DNA of 6,152 bases from Treponema sp. GTDB lineage: Bacteria; Spirochaetota; Spirochaetia; Treponematales; Breznakiellaceae. Numbering within the stretch: the first letter of the stretch is position 1; every line of letters begins with the position of its first letter. Both the position numbers and the translations under genes were made by a program. The notes below the pieces were generated by a model. That model was not told where the DNA came from, ran no database searches, and worked only from the letters and a program-made list of their open reading frames with translations. Below, one piece after another: positions 1-5,951 of the stretch. The DNA lies in assembly GCA_009786675.1 (NCBI GenBank), contig WQRP01000099.1, forward strand, positions 1 to 6,152, read 5' to 3'.

Positions 1-1346
1 GTTACCAGGTTGTAGGCCGTGCGAATCGCGGCTTCCATTACGCCACCGGTCGCGCCGAAAAGCGTCCCCGCGCCGGAGTACTGCCCAAGCGGGCTGTCGG
101 CTTCCTCGTCGGCAAGGTTAAGGATGTCGATGCCGGCCTGCTTGATCATGCGGGCAAGCTCGCGGGTCGTGATGACGATGTCGACGTCGTAGCCGGAATC
201 CACGCCCAGGAATTTCCCCGCGGCCTTCATGTCGTCATTGCGGCGGGTCTCCCATTTTTTGGCGGTGCAAGGCATGACCGCGACCGAGTACACCTTTTCC
301 GGCGCGACCCCGGCCGTCTTCGCCCAGTAGGCCTTGACCATGGTGCCGAGTATCTGCATCGGCGATTTAGCCGTCGAGAAATTGGGGATCATGTCCGGGT
401 AGTATTTCTCCAGGTAATCCACCCAGGAAGGACAACAGGTGGTGATGAGCGGAATCGCCCCGTCCTTGCCCTTACCTTCCAGGCGCTTGAGAAGTTCCGA
501 GCCTTCTTCCATAACCGTAAGGTCGGCGCCGAAGTTGGTGTCGAACACGGTCTTGAAACCAAGCCTTCGCAGCGCCGCGTAGATCTTCCCGGTTATAAGC
601 GTGCCCGGCTCCAGGCCGAATTCCTCGGCAAGGGCGACCCGTACCGCCGGGGCAATCTGCACCACCGAATGGAGATCGGGGACGTGCAGCGACTTCCAGA
701 CGGCCGCCGTGTCGTCCCGCTCGTAAATCGCGCCAACGGGACAATGCGCGGCGCACTGCCCGCACTTGATGCAGGGGCTTTCGCCCAGCGGGATGTCCGC
801 CGCCGCCGCAATCTTCCCGTCAAACCCCCTGCCCAGGAATTCCAGCGCCCACACGTTCTGCACGTCCTGGCAAACCTTGACGCACCTGCCGCAGCGCACG
901 CATTTTTTAGCGTCCAGGACAATGGCCGGGTTGGAATCGTCGATGGGAATATCGTTAACGATTTTTTCGTAGGGAACCTCGCGTATGCCGAACTCGGCGG
1001 CAAGGGTCTGAAGCTCGCAACTGCCGCTGCGGGCGCACCGCAGGCAGTCGTCCGGGTGGTTGGAAAGGATCATTTCCATTACCACGCGCCGGGTCTCGAC
1101 GATCTCGTCGTCGTGGGTAACCACGTCCTTGCCCGCGAAGCCCCCGTCAACAAGCGTGGTGCAGGCCCTGATCAGCTTGGGGCTTCCGCCCACGCGCACG
1201 ATGCAAAGGCCGCACGAACCCCAGACAGGAAGATCCGGATTGTAGCACAGCGTGGGAATGATTATGCCCGCCTTCTTGGCCGCCTCGAGAACCGACGTCC
1301 CCTCCTGGGCCTGGACCGGTATGCCGTTTATCGTAAAATTTATCAT
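1..1346 (-). CDS. hydA: [FeFe]-hydrogenase catalytic subunit HydA/HndD (3' end outside window)
   Basis: Catalytic subunit that interconverts protons and H2 at the H-cluster, cytoplasmic. 448 codons are visible and the frame is still open at base 1. My own translation shows, in order: an N-terminal NuoG-like [2Fe-2S] domain (C34, C45, C48, C62); a His-ligated [4Fe-4S] motif HPDDCLRCARSGSC (H97, C101, C104, C110); two ferredoxin [4Fe-4S] sites (C149/C152/C155/C159 and C192/C195/C198/C202); then the H-domain. H-cluster motif 1 reads TTCCPSW (302-308), with Thr where Ser is commoner. Motif 2 reads MPCTAKKWE (358-366). An FGATGGVMEAA segment closes the visible part; motif 3 with the last cluster ligands lies off the window. 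The E-x-x-E pair in MEEGSE (279-284) and C304 fit the known proton path. The start at 1346 is set by AAGGAG eight bases upstream; the SD lies just past the hndC stop, 15 bases away. Architecture corresponds to the long (M3-type) HydA of NAD(P)-linked, often bifurcating, enzymes. Confidence 0.96.
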   Translation of the reverse strand, partial: MINFTINGIPVQAQEGTSVLEAAKKAGIIIPTLCYNPDLPVWGSCGLCIVRVGGSPKLIRACTTLVDGGFAGKDVVTHDDEIVETRRVVMEMILSNHPDDCLRCARSGSCELQTLAAEFGIREVPYEKIVNDIPIDDSNPAIVLDAKKCVRCGRCVKVCQDVQNVWALEFLGRGFDGKIAAAADIPLGESPCIKCGQCAAHCPVGAIYERDDTAAVWKSLHVPDLHSVVQIAPAVRVALAEEFGLEPGTLITGKIYAALRRLGFKTVFDTNFGADLTVMEEGSELLKRLEGKGKDGAIPLITTCCPSWVDYLEKYYPDMIPNFSTAKSPMQILGTMVKAYWAKTAGVAPEKVYSVAVMPCTAKKWETRRNDDMKAAGKFLGVDSGYDVDIVITTRELARMIKQAGIDILNLADEEADSPLGQYSGAGTLFGATGGVMEAAIRTAYNLV

Positions 1347-1361
1347 CCGTCTTGCTCCTTT

Positions 1362-3212
1362 TTAGCTCCGCGCAATCGCGTTGAATTTGCAGGCGGCCAC
1401 GCACTCGCCGCACTTGGCGCATTTCGACTGCTCGATAATGTAGGGCGGCTTCTTGAACTTCCGATCCGGATACTCCACGTCCTCGACCAGGATGCAGTCA
1501 GCCGGGCACTTCTTGACGCAGATGCCGCAGCCGGCGCACTTCATAGGATCGATGACAAACCGCGTCAGGTTCTTGCACTTGCCGGAACGGCACTTGCGCT
1601 CGTGGATGTGCTCCAGGTACTCCTCGCGGAAATTCTTGATGGTGGACAGGACAGGGTTCGCCGCCGAGCCGCCGAGCATACAAAGGCTGGCCTTCGTCAT
1701 CGCCACGCTGATTTCCTCCAGATGGGCAAGGTCGGCCTCCTCGCCGTTGCCGTTGGCGATTTTTTCGAGCAGGCGCAGGATCTGCGTGGTGCCGATGCGG
1801 CAGGGCGAGCACTTCCCGCAGCTTTCCTCGACGCAGAACTCCATGTAGAAGCGGGCGACGTCCACGACGCAGTCGTCCTCGTCCATGACGATCATGCCGC
1901 CGGATCCCATCATGGAGCCATTGGCCGTGAGCGTCTCGAAGTCGATGTGCAGGTCAAGCGAGGCCTCGGTCAGGATGCCGCCGGATGGCCCGCCGGTCTG
2001 GACGCCCTTGAACTTCCTGCCGCCCCTTATGCCGCCGCCGATCTCGAAGATGATCTCGCGCAGGGTCGTCCCCATCGGCACCTCGACCAGGCCGGAGTTC
2101 TTGACCTTCCCGGTAAGCGCGAAAACCTTGGTCCCCGGGGAACCCTTGGTTCCCATCTGGGCAAGGTACTCGCTGCCCTTGACCATCTTGCCGTCCTTGC
2201 CCTTGACCGCGTCAAGCATGATCAGCGGGATGTTGACGAAGGTCTCGACGTTGTTGATCAGCGTGGGCATTCCCCAAAGACCCTTGTTCGCCGGGAACGG
2301 CGGCTTGGGCACCGGCATACCGCGCTGGCCCTCTATGGACTTGATAAGCCCGGTCTCCTCGCCGCAGACGAAGGCGCCCGCGCCAAGGCGAATCTCTATG
2401 TCGAAGTCGAAGCCCGAGCCCAGGATGTCCTTCCCCAAAAGCCCGTACTCCGTGGCCTGGTCCAGCGCGATCCTAAGCCTCTCTATGGCCAGCGGGTACT
2501 CGGCGCGGATGTAGACGAAGCCCTGGTTCGAGCCGATCGCCTTGCCCGCGGTAATCATCCCCTCGATGATCGAGTGGGGGTCGCCCTCGATAAGCGAGCG
2601 GTCCATGTAAGCGCCGGGATCGCCCTCGTCCGCGTTGCAGATGACGTACTTGGCCTCGCCGGAGGCCTTGCGCGTGAACTCCCACTTCATCCAGGTGGGG
2701 AAGCCCGCGCCGCCCCGGCCGCGCATACCGGAGACCTTCATCTCCTCGATGATCCGCTCCGGCGTCCAGTCGAACAGGACGTGCTCAAGACCCTTGTAGC
2801 CCTCCCGCGCGACGTACTCGTCTATGCACTCCGGGTTGATCGCGCCGCAGTTGCGAAGCGCGACCCGCACCTGCTTCTGGTAGAACTGAATGTCCTCGAT
2901 CGCTCCGGCCGGCTTCTCGTGCCCCTCGTCCTTGTACAGAAGCCTGGTGACCTCGCGGCCCTTGACTATGTGCTCCGAGATGATCTCGGGCGCGTCCTCC
3001 GGAACCACGTCCACGTAGAACGAGTCCTCGGGCAGGACCTTCACGATGGGCCCGCGCTCGCAGAAGCCGAAGCAGCCGGTCTTGACGATCTGCACCTCGG
3101 ACTCCCTGCCCTGGCTTTTCGCCTCCGCGATTAGGCCGTCGAAGATCTCGATCCCCTTGTTCGACTCGCAGGCGGTGCCGGAGCAGACCAGAATGTAGTG
3201 TTTGTACGCCAT
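1362..3212 (-). CDS. hndC: NuoF-like flavoprotein subunit of [FeFe]-hydrogenase (HndC/HydB)
   Basis: 616-residue FMN/NAD(P)H-binding subunit that exchanges electrons between the nucleotide and the Fe-S relay of the hydrogenase. Domains: an N-terminal thioredoxin-like [2Fe-2S] domain (C10, C15, C47, C51); the NuoF core with the glycine-rich GMRGRGGAGFP loop (162-172), CNADEGDPGAYMDR (192-205) and GEETGLIKSIEG (284-295); the SLBB region; a [4Fe-4S] site ESCGKCSPCR (C465, C468, C471, plus C511 in SLCMLG); and two C-terminal ferredoxin clusters (C559/C562/C565/C569 and C598/C601/C604/C608), the second lacking the usual Pro after its last Cys. A C541/C546 pair just ahead of the ferredoxin domain may bind metal, as suggested for related HydB proteins. 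Length is normal for HndC/HydB, longer than Complex I NuoF. ATG at 3212 follows an AAAGGGGGAA ribosome site. The gene starts 10 bases after hndB, implying coupling. NAD versus NADP preference cannot be read from the sequence. Confidence 0.97.
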   Translation of the reverse strand: MAYKHYILVCSGTACESNKGIEIFDGLIAEAKSQGRESEVQIVKTGCFGFCERGPIVKVLPEDSFYVDVVPEDAPEIISEHIVKGREVTRLLYKDEGHEKPAGAIEDIQFYQKQVRVALRNCGAINPECIDEYVAREGYKGLEHVLFDWTPERIIEEMKVSGMRGRGGAGFPTWMKWEFTRKASGEAKYVICNADEGDPGAYMDRSLIEGDPHSIIEGMITAGKAIGSNQGFVYIRAEYPLAIERLRIALDQATEYGLLGKDILGSGFDFDIEIRLGAGAFVCGEETGLIKSIEGQRGMPVPKPPFPANKGLWGMPTLINNVETFVNIPLIMLDAVKGKDGKMVKGSEYLAQMGTKGSPGTKVFALTGKVKNSGLVEVPMGTTLREIIFEIGGGIRGGRKFKGVQTGGPSGGILTEASLDLHIDFETLTANGSMMGSGGMIVMDEDDCVVDVARFYMEFCVEESCGKCSPCRIGTTQILRLLEKIANGNGEEADLAHLEEISVAMTKASLCMLGGSAANPVLSTIKNFREEYLEHIHERKCRSGKCKNLTRFVIDPMKCAGCGICVKKCPADCILVEDVEYPDRKFKKPPYIIEQSKCAKCGECVAACKFNAIARS

Positions 3213-3222
3213 CTTTCCCCCT

Positions 3223-3618
3223 TTACGCTTTCATAATGTCCACGGCGGGACGATCCAGGATGCGGCCATCCAGAAGCTCCCTGCCGATAACGTGCTTTTC
3301 GACGATTTCCCTGGCGACCCCGGAATCCACGTTGCCGTAAATGATGGCGGGCATACCCGGAACGATAACCTCGACCGTCGGCTCCGAGTGGCACAGACCC
3401 ATGCAGCCCACCTGGCGCACCATGACGGTGTCCACCAGCTTCCTGGCGTCAATCTCGCCCAGGAAGGCCCCCATAAGTTCCCTGCCGCCGGCGGCGAGCC
3501 CGCAGGTCCCCATCCCGACGATGATCTGGATTTCCTTGCCCTCGACGTCGCGCTTGCGCAGCTCGTTTTTTTGGGTGTCCCGCAGTTTCCGCAGTTCATC
3601 CAAGCTCATTTTAGCCAT
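3223..3618 (-). CDS. hndB: Thioredoxin-like (2Fe-2S) ferredoxin subunit HndB
   Basis: 131-residue small electron-transfer subunit between the ATPase gene and hndC. The N-terminal stretch is a charged helix rich in Leu, Lys and Arg (MAKMSLDELRKLRD, about residues 1-30). A thioredoxin-like ferredoxin domain follows with VGMGTCGLAAGG (C39) and VGCMGLCHSEPTVEV (C72, C76). Only three cysteines are present: aligned to the VCMGTAC motif of HndA, the first Cys is Gly and the second is displaced by one. I believe this is shared by other HndB proteins, but cannot check it here. An upstream in-frame GTG at 3636 would add six residues, but it lies immediately before the AAGGAGG site and would translate that site, so ATG at 3618, eight bases downstream of it, is preferred. 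It probably bridges or stabilises HndA and HndC in the complex. The exact cluster type and role are inferred. Confidence 0.9.
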   Translation of the reverse strand: MAKMSLDELRKLRDTQKNELRKRDVEGKEIQIIVGMGTCGLAAGGRELMGAFLGEIDARKLVDTVMVRQVGCMGLCHSEPTVEVIVPGMPAIIYGNVDSGVAREIVEKHVIGRELLDGRILDRPAVDIMKA

Positions 3619-3626
3619 TTCAGCTT

Positions 3627-3633
3627 CCTCCTT
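3627..3633 (-). promoter_or_regulatory. Ribosome binding site of hndB
   Basis: A perfect AAGGAGG on the minus strand, eight bases before ATG 3618. It decides the hndB start in favour of 3618 over the GTG at 3634-3636. It is the strongest Shine-Dalgarno in the operon; hndA and hndC carry the variant AAGGGGG. Confidence 0.8.
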
Positions 3634-3663
3634 CACGGCTTTTTCTATGTGATAAAAACGTGG

Positions 3664-4215
3664 TTACTCGTCCTCTTCCAGCGAGCGCAGGTACCTGTCA
3701 AGCAGGACCAGCGCGCCCGCGTCCCCAAGCCCGCCCAGGGCGTCCGCAATCTCCGTCTTGCGGACCTCGTAGTCAAGCGGCGGCCGGCCTTCCCTTTGCC
3801 TGAACCGGCGGATTACGACCTCGTCCGCCCCCTCGAACGCCAGGACCGTGCGGAACATCCCGGGCACGTCGCCCTCGGGCGGCATGTCCACGTTGCCGGC
3901 GTCGAACCACGCCGTAACGGTGGTCCCCACGCCCTTTTCCGACCGCAGGTCCCAGCCCCCGCCGGACTGCCCGGCGGCCTGCGCCAAAAAGGGCAGGCCC
4001 AGACCGACCCTTCTGCGCGGGTGCTTGACCCCGTCCGTCACGAACGGATCCGCCGCCCTCGCCAGCTCCCCCGGCGACATGCCCCTGCCGTCGTCCCGGA
4101 TCAGAAACCGGAACTCGCCCCCGGCCTCCCTTAGCTCCAGCTCGACAAGCCCGGCGCCCGCCTCGAAGGCGTTCTGGGCGACGTCGGTTATCAGGTCGGC
4201 AAGGGTAAAGTGCGT
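3664..4215 (-). CDS. Stand-alone GHKL (histidine-kinase-like) ATPase of hydrogenase operon, apparent ACG start
   Basis: About 183 residues carrying the Bergerat ATP-binding fold: N-box DVAQNAFEAGA (11-21, with N15 as the expected Mg ligand), G1 box DDGRGMS (41-47), a DPFVTDG lid segment, G2 box GLGLPFL (71-77), and an EKGVGTTVTAWF strand. There is no phosphoacceptor-His dimerisation domain, sensor domain or membrane segment, so it resembles SpoIIAB/RsbW-type kinases or a lone ATPase domain more than a full sensor kinase. A roughly 75-residue C-terminal tail contains DYEVRKTEI and ends in acidic residues. I recall such ATPase genes in other [FeFe]-hydrogenase operons; their function there is not established as far as I know. 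The first ATG in frame (4080) falls inside the G1 box and would remove the N-box. No ATG, GTG or TTG lies between the in-frame hndA stop and the N-box. ACG at 4215, six bases after AAGGAG, best fits the expected M-x-H-x-x-L N-terminus. A sequence error (ATG read as ACG) is the main alternative. Confidence 0.85.
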   Translation of the reverse strand, partial: THFTLADLITDVAQNAFEAGAGLVELELREAGGEFRFLIRDDGRGMSPGELARAADPFVTDGVKHPRRRVGLGLPFLAQAAGQSGGGWDLRSEKGVGTTVTAWFDAGNVDMPPEGDVPGMFRTVLAFEGADEVVIRRFRQREGRPPLDYEVRKTEIADALGGLGDAGALVLLDRYLRSLEEDE

Positions 4216-4221
4216 GACGGG

Positions 4222-4227
4222 CTCCTT
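4222..4227 (-). promoter_or_regulatory. Ribosome binding site of the ATPase gene
   Basis: AAGGAG on the minus strand, nine bases past the hndA TAG and six bases before ACG 4215. Its spacing points to ACG as the initiation codon rather than GTC (three bases away) or CTG at 4194 (27 bases away). Confidence 0.6.
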
Positions 4228-4236
4228 GGCCGGCCC

Positions 4237-4725
4237 CTACTCCGGCCTGAACTTGGCTATAATGCCGGGCACCATGTCCTTGGACAGCTTGCCGAAGGTC
4301 TCCTTGCCGACCGTAAGCAGCGGCGCCAGGCCGCAGCAGCCGACGCAGCGCACCGGGTCAACCGAGAAAAGACCGTCGCCGGTCACCTCGTCCGGGCCAA
4401 TGCCCAGGATGCGGCGGGCCTCGTCCATAAGATCCTGCCCGCCCTTTAGGTAACAGGCCGTGCCCATGCACACGGAAATCTTGTGCTTGCCCGGCTTCTT
4501 GGTCTTAAAAAAATGGTAAAAAGTGATGACCCCGTATATCCTGGCCAGGGGGATGCCGGTAAGCCTGGCAAGCTCCTCCGCCGCGGGTCGCGAGATGTAG
4601 CCGAAGGTCTCCTGCGTCTGGTGCAGAATCATGATGATGCTCCCCGGCTTGGACTTCCATTCGTCGATGAAAGCGAGCAATTCCTCGGTAAACGTGTAAT
4701 CCGCCTCAGTATTTACGTCTGCCAT
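4237..4725 (-). CDS. hndA: NuoE-like [2Fe-2S] subunit of [FeFe]-hydrogenase (HndA/HydC)
   Basis: 162-residue homologue of the Complex I 24 kDa (NuoE) subunit, cytoplasmic, which relays electrons near the FMN of HndC. Residues 1-80 form the helical N-terminal part with the family motifs LHQTQETFGYIS and IYGVITFYHFF. Residues 82-160 form the thioredoxin-like domain with [2Fe-2S] ligands C86, C91, C127 and C131 (VCMGTACYLKGG and RCVGCCGLAPLL). C130 is an additional cysteine where Ala is commoner. Length is normal for HndA. ATG at 4725 follows AAGGGGG and agrees with the conserved length; the frame extends upstream without a stop to 4908, but that stretch runs through the promoter and the upstream gene. 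It is the first gene of the operon, with a promoter 36 bases upstream. It ends in TAG at 4239-4237, and the reading frame continues directly into the ATPase gene. Confidence 0.96.
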   Translation of the reverse strand: MADVNTEADYTFTEELLAFIDEWKSKPGSIIMILHQTQETFGYISRPAAEELARLTGIPLARIYGVITFYHFFKTKKPGKHKISVCMGTACYLKGGQDLMDEARRILGIGPDEVTGDGLFSVDPVRCVGCCGLAPLLTVGKETFGKLSKDMVPGIIAKFRPE

Positions 4726-4760
4726 GCGGCCCCCTTGTTTCTTCAGGTGATGTTTGTTAT

Positions 4761-4790
4761 ATACTACCCTATTTCGCGGCGTCTTGGCAA
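4761..4790 (-). promoter_or_regulatory. Candidate sigma-70 promoter of the hydrogenase operon
   Basis: On the minus strand, TTGCCA (4790-4785, five of six matches to TTGACA) is followed by an 18-base spacer and TAGTAT (4766-4761, four of six), overlapping a TATATA stretch. Transcription would begin near 4754, giving a leader of roughly 30 bases before hndA. It lies in the only intergenic gap of the operon (4726-4810), and the AT-rich -10 stands out in GC-rich surroundings. No clear operator or redox-regulator palindrome is visible. Confidence 0.55.
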
Positions 4791-4810
4791 GTGCCCGCGA
4801 CCGCCCGCGG

Positions 4811-5515
4811 CTAGCGCCATACGACCTCGTAGTGTAGGGGCGTCTCCAGCACCAGGACGTCCAGGAGCGGAATCGCGAACTCCGCCCTGCTGCCGGAAAA
4901 GGTGCCACCCCGGACGCTCTGTATCGGCCCCGGAAAGTCTATCCAGGCGCGGATCGTCGCCCCGGATATCTCCTCGGCTATGCCCGTGCCGTACACGGCG
5001 CCCACCAGGAACAGGTAGTCGTCCCTGGACATCACCTCGCCGGTCGCCACCGGTGCCATAAGGGCGGCCAGGTAGTTCGCAATGTCCGGGGAAATCAGGG
5101 CAAGGACGTCCCTTCCCGAATCGAGGTCCAGGCTGGCGGTAAAACGCCCCCCGCCGCCCGCCGCCGGCTCGAAGGTGATAAAGCCCGCCCCGCCGCCGTA
5201 CAGAAAGTCGCCGATATGCGAAACCAGGACCCGCCCCTCGATGGATACGGGGGAGGTGTTGCCCAGCGACACCGACGCGATGCCCGGCGCGGCGGCCATG
5301 GATTCGGCTATGGCCGCCCCGTCCAGGATGGCGGTCCCGGGCGCGATGCCGGCGGCGGCGGCGAAACCCGTGATAAGGGCGGCCATTCGCGGCTCCAGGG
5401 CGCCGAAAACGCCCAGGTCCGCCCCGCCGTCGGACCGCAGCGAGCCGCCGACCTGCGTCGCGCAGGACGAAAAGGCCAGAACGACGAGTAACAAAGCTAC
5501 GGGGATTTTGTTCAT
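4811..5515 (-). CDS. Putative lipoprotein of unknown function
   Basis: 234 residues. The N-terminus MNKIPVALLLVVLAFSSC is a signal peptide with positively charged n-region, hydrophobic core and lipobox FSSC (C18 lipidated). Phe at -3 is atypical for proteobacterial lipoboxes but acceptable in spirochaetes, so the mature protein should be anchored to a membrane outside the cytoplasm. The remainder is rich in Gly and Ala, has no further membrane helix or cysteine, and looks like a beta/alpha domain ending in a hydrophobic IPLLDVLVLETPLHYEVVW strand region. I do not recognise a family. It resembles conserved hypothetical lipoproteins of treponemes in general character only. It is followed on the same strand by the hydrogenase promoter with no convincing terminator, so read-through into hndA is possible. 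No Shine-Dalgarno precedes the ATG; see the promoter at 5521-5550. The in-frame ATG at 5515 places the signal peptide correctly. Confidence 0.85.
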   Translation of the reverse strand: MNKIPVALLLVVLAFSSCATQVGGSLRSDGGADLGVFGALEPRMAALITGFAAAAGIAPGTAILDGAAIAESMAAAPGIASVSLGNTSPVSIEGRVLVSHIGDFLYGGGAGFITFEPAAGGGGRFTASLDLDSGRDVLALISPDIANYLAALMAPVATGEVMSRDDYLFLVGAVYGTGIAEEISGATIRAWIDFPGPIQSVRGGTFSGSRAEFAIPLLDVLVLETPLHYEVVWR

Positions 5516-5520
5516 GCCAT

Positions 5521-5550
5521 AGTATAGTACATTTTGGCCGGGCTAGGCAA
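5521..5550 (-). promoter_or_regulatory. Candidate promoter giving a leaderless lipoprotein mRNA
   Basis: TTGCCT (5550-5545), an 18-base spacer, then TATACT (5526-5521, five of six to TATAAT) on the minus strand. Only five bases (ATGGC) separate the -10 box from the ATG at 5515, so the usual initiation distance puts the first transcribed base at or within the start codon. The absence of any purine-rich ribosome site fits this. The spacer length and TTGCC core match the hydrogenase promoter. Confidence 0.55.
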
Positions 5551-5682
5551 TCGGGGCGGCGACGACGACTCCGCGGAATAGGCCGCCGGCACCGAACGGG
5601 AAAATGAAGCCATGGAATGGTGCAACTCCTGCTTCGGCCCCGCCCGTGGCCATTTGTTGCCCCGTTGTTCTTACTTTTACCC

Positions 5683-5700
5683 TGGGTTGATTCCGACCCA
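5683..5700. repeat. 18-base dyad abutting a -35 box
   Basis: TGGGTTG-ATTC-CGACCCA: seven-base arms (one G-T wobble as RNA) around a four-base centre, ending exactly where TTGACA begins at 5701. It could be an operator for a repressor or activator of the plus-strand lipoprotein gene. There is no T-tract after it, so it does not look like a terminator. Chance occurrence is possible. Confidence 0.3.
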
Positions 5701-5730
5701 TTGACATTCCCCCGCCTTACGTATTACAAA
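5701..5730 (+). promoter_or_regulatory. Candidate promoter for the plus-strand lipoprotein gene
   Basis: Perfect TTGACA (5701-5706), an 18-base spacer and TACAAA (5725-5730, four of six to TATAAT). Transcription from here would give a long leader of about 215 bases that contains the C10 tract. The -10 is weak and a nearer promoter may exist. Confidence 0.4.
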
Positions 5731-5849
5731 CATAACTATGATTGGCGACAGCCGTATTTACGCCTGTTCTCGTTTTCGACACGAAAGCAATACGCTTACG
5801 AGTGAAAAACATCGGGCTCCCTTTGCCCTATCGCCCACAGCGACATCTA

Positions 5850-5859
5850 CCCCCCCCCC
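5850..5859 (+). repeat. C10 homopolymer tract (G10 on minus strand)
   Basis: Ten consecutive C residues, 92 bases before the ATG of the plus-strand lipoprotein gene and outside any coding frame. It is the longest homopolymer I see in the window. Runs of this length are prone to slipped-strand length change, and poly-G tracts upstream of some treponemal surface-protein genes vary in length and affect expression. Any such role here is inference. Confidence 0.7.
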
Positions 5860-5951
5860 GAACGTAAGCTAAACAGTTTCATTCGAAATCATAGATACCC
5901 AACCAAAACCACCCTCGCCCAACGACGGGGACAAAACAGGAGAACCACGAC

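Larger units (their letters stand above)
5551..5951. other. Intergenic region between divergent lipoprotein genes
   Basis: About 400 bases with no convincing gene. Past roughly 5610 the sequence becomes visibly less GC-rich than the operon, with C-rich and A-rich patches on the plus strand. A 62-codon frame at 5617-5805 lacks a ribosome site and family features and is probably chance. The region holds a dyad, a TTGACA promoter candidate and a C10 tract (listed separately). I recognise no tRNA, riboswitch or insertion-sequence end. Confidence 0.6.

Noticed and set aside
669..3134. Very long plus-strand open frame (821 codons) opposite hndC and hydA
   Set aside because: It is the antisense shadow of two well-conserved genes in GC-rich DNA. 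Its protein is Arg/Leu/Ala/Asp-rich low-complexity sequence without motifs, whereas the minus strand shows all the cofactor-binding motifs.
3619..3636. GTG start of hndB at 3636
   Set aside because: The AAGGAGG site would lie inside the coding sequence, and it is ideally spaced for ATG 3618.
3202..4134. 310-codon plus-strand frame opposite hndB and the ATPase gene
   Set aside because: Another antisense shadow, rich in Pro, His and Arg with no recognisable domain.
4795..4810. GC-rich hairpin as a terminator of the lipoprotein gene
   Set aside because: Only a five-base-pair stem with no following T-run, in DNA where such GC hairpins arise easily.
4726..4908. Upstream extension of hndA to 4908
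   Set aside because: It would translate through the promoter and into the lipoprotein gene. The ATG at 4725 has a ribosome site and gives normal HndA length.
5617..5805. 62-codon plus-strand frame that could be a small hydrophobic protein
   Set aside because: No ribosome binding site, no clear membrane-helix layout beyond a short LFLLLP stretch, and it overlaps the candidate promoter and dyad.
5794..5869. Seven-base inverted repeat GCTTACG / CGTAAGC flanking the C10 tract
   Set aside because: With a 62-base loop and unpaired flanks, a match of this length is expected by chance in a few hundred bases.
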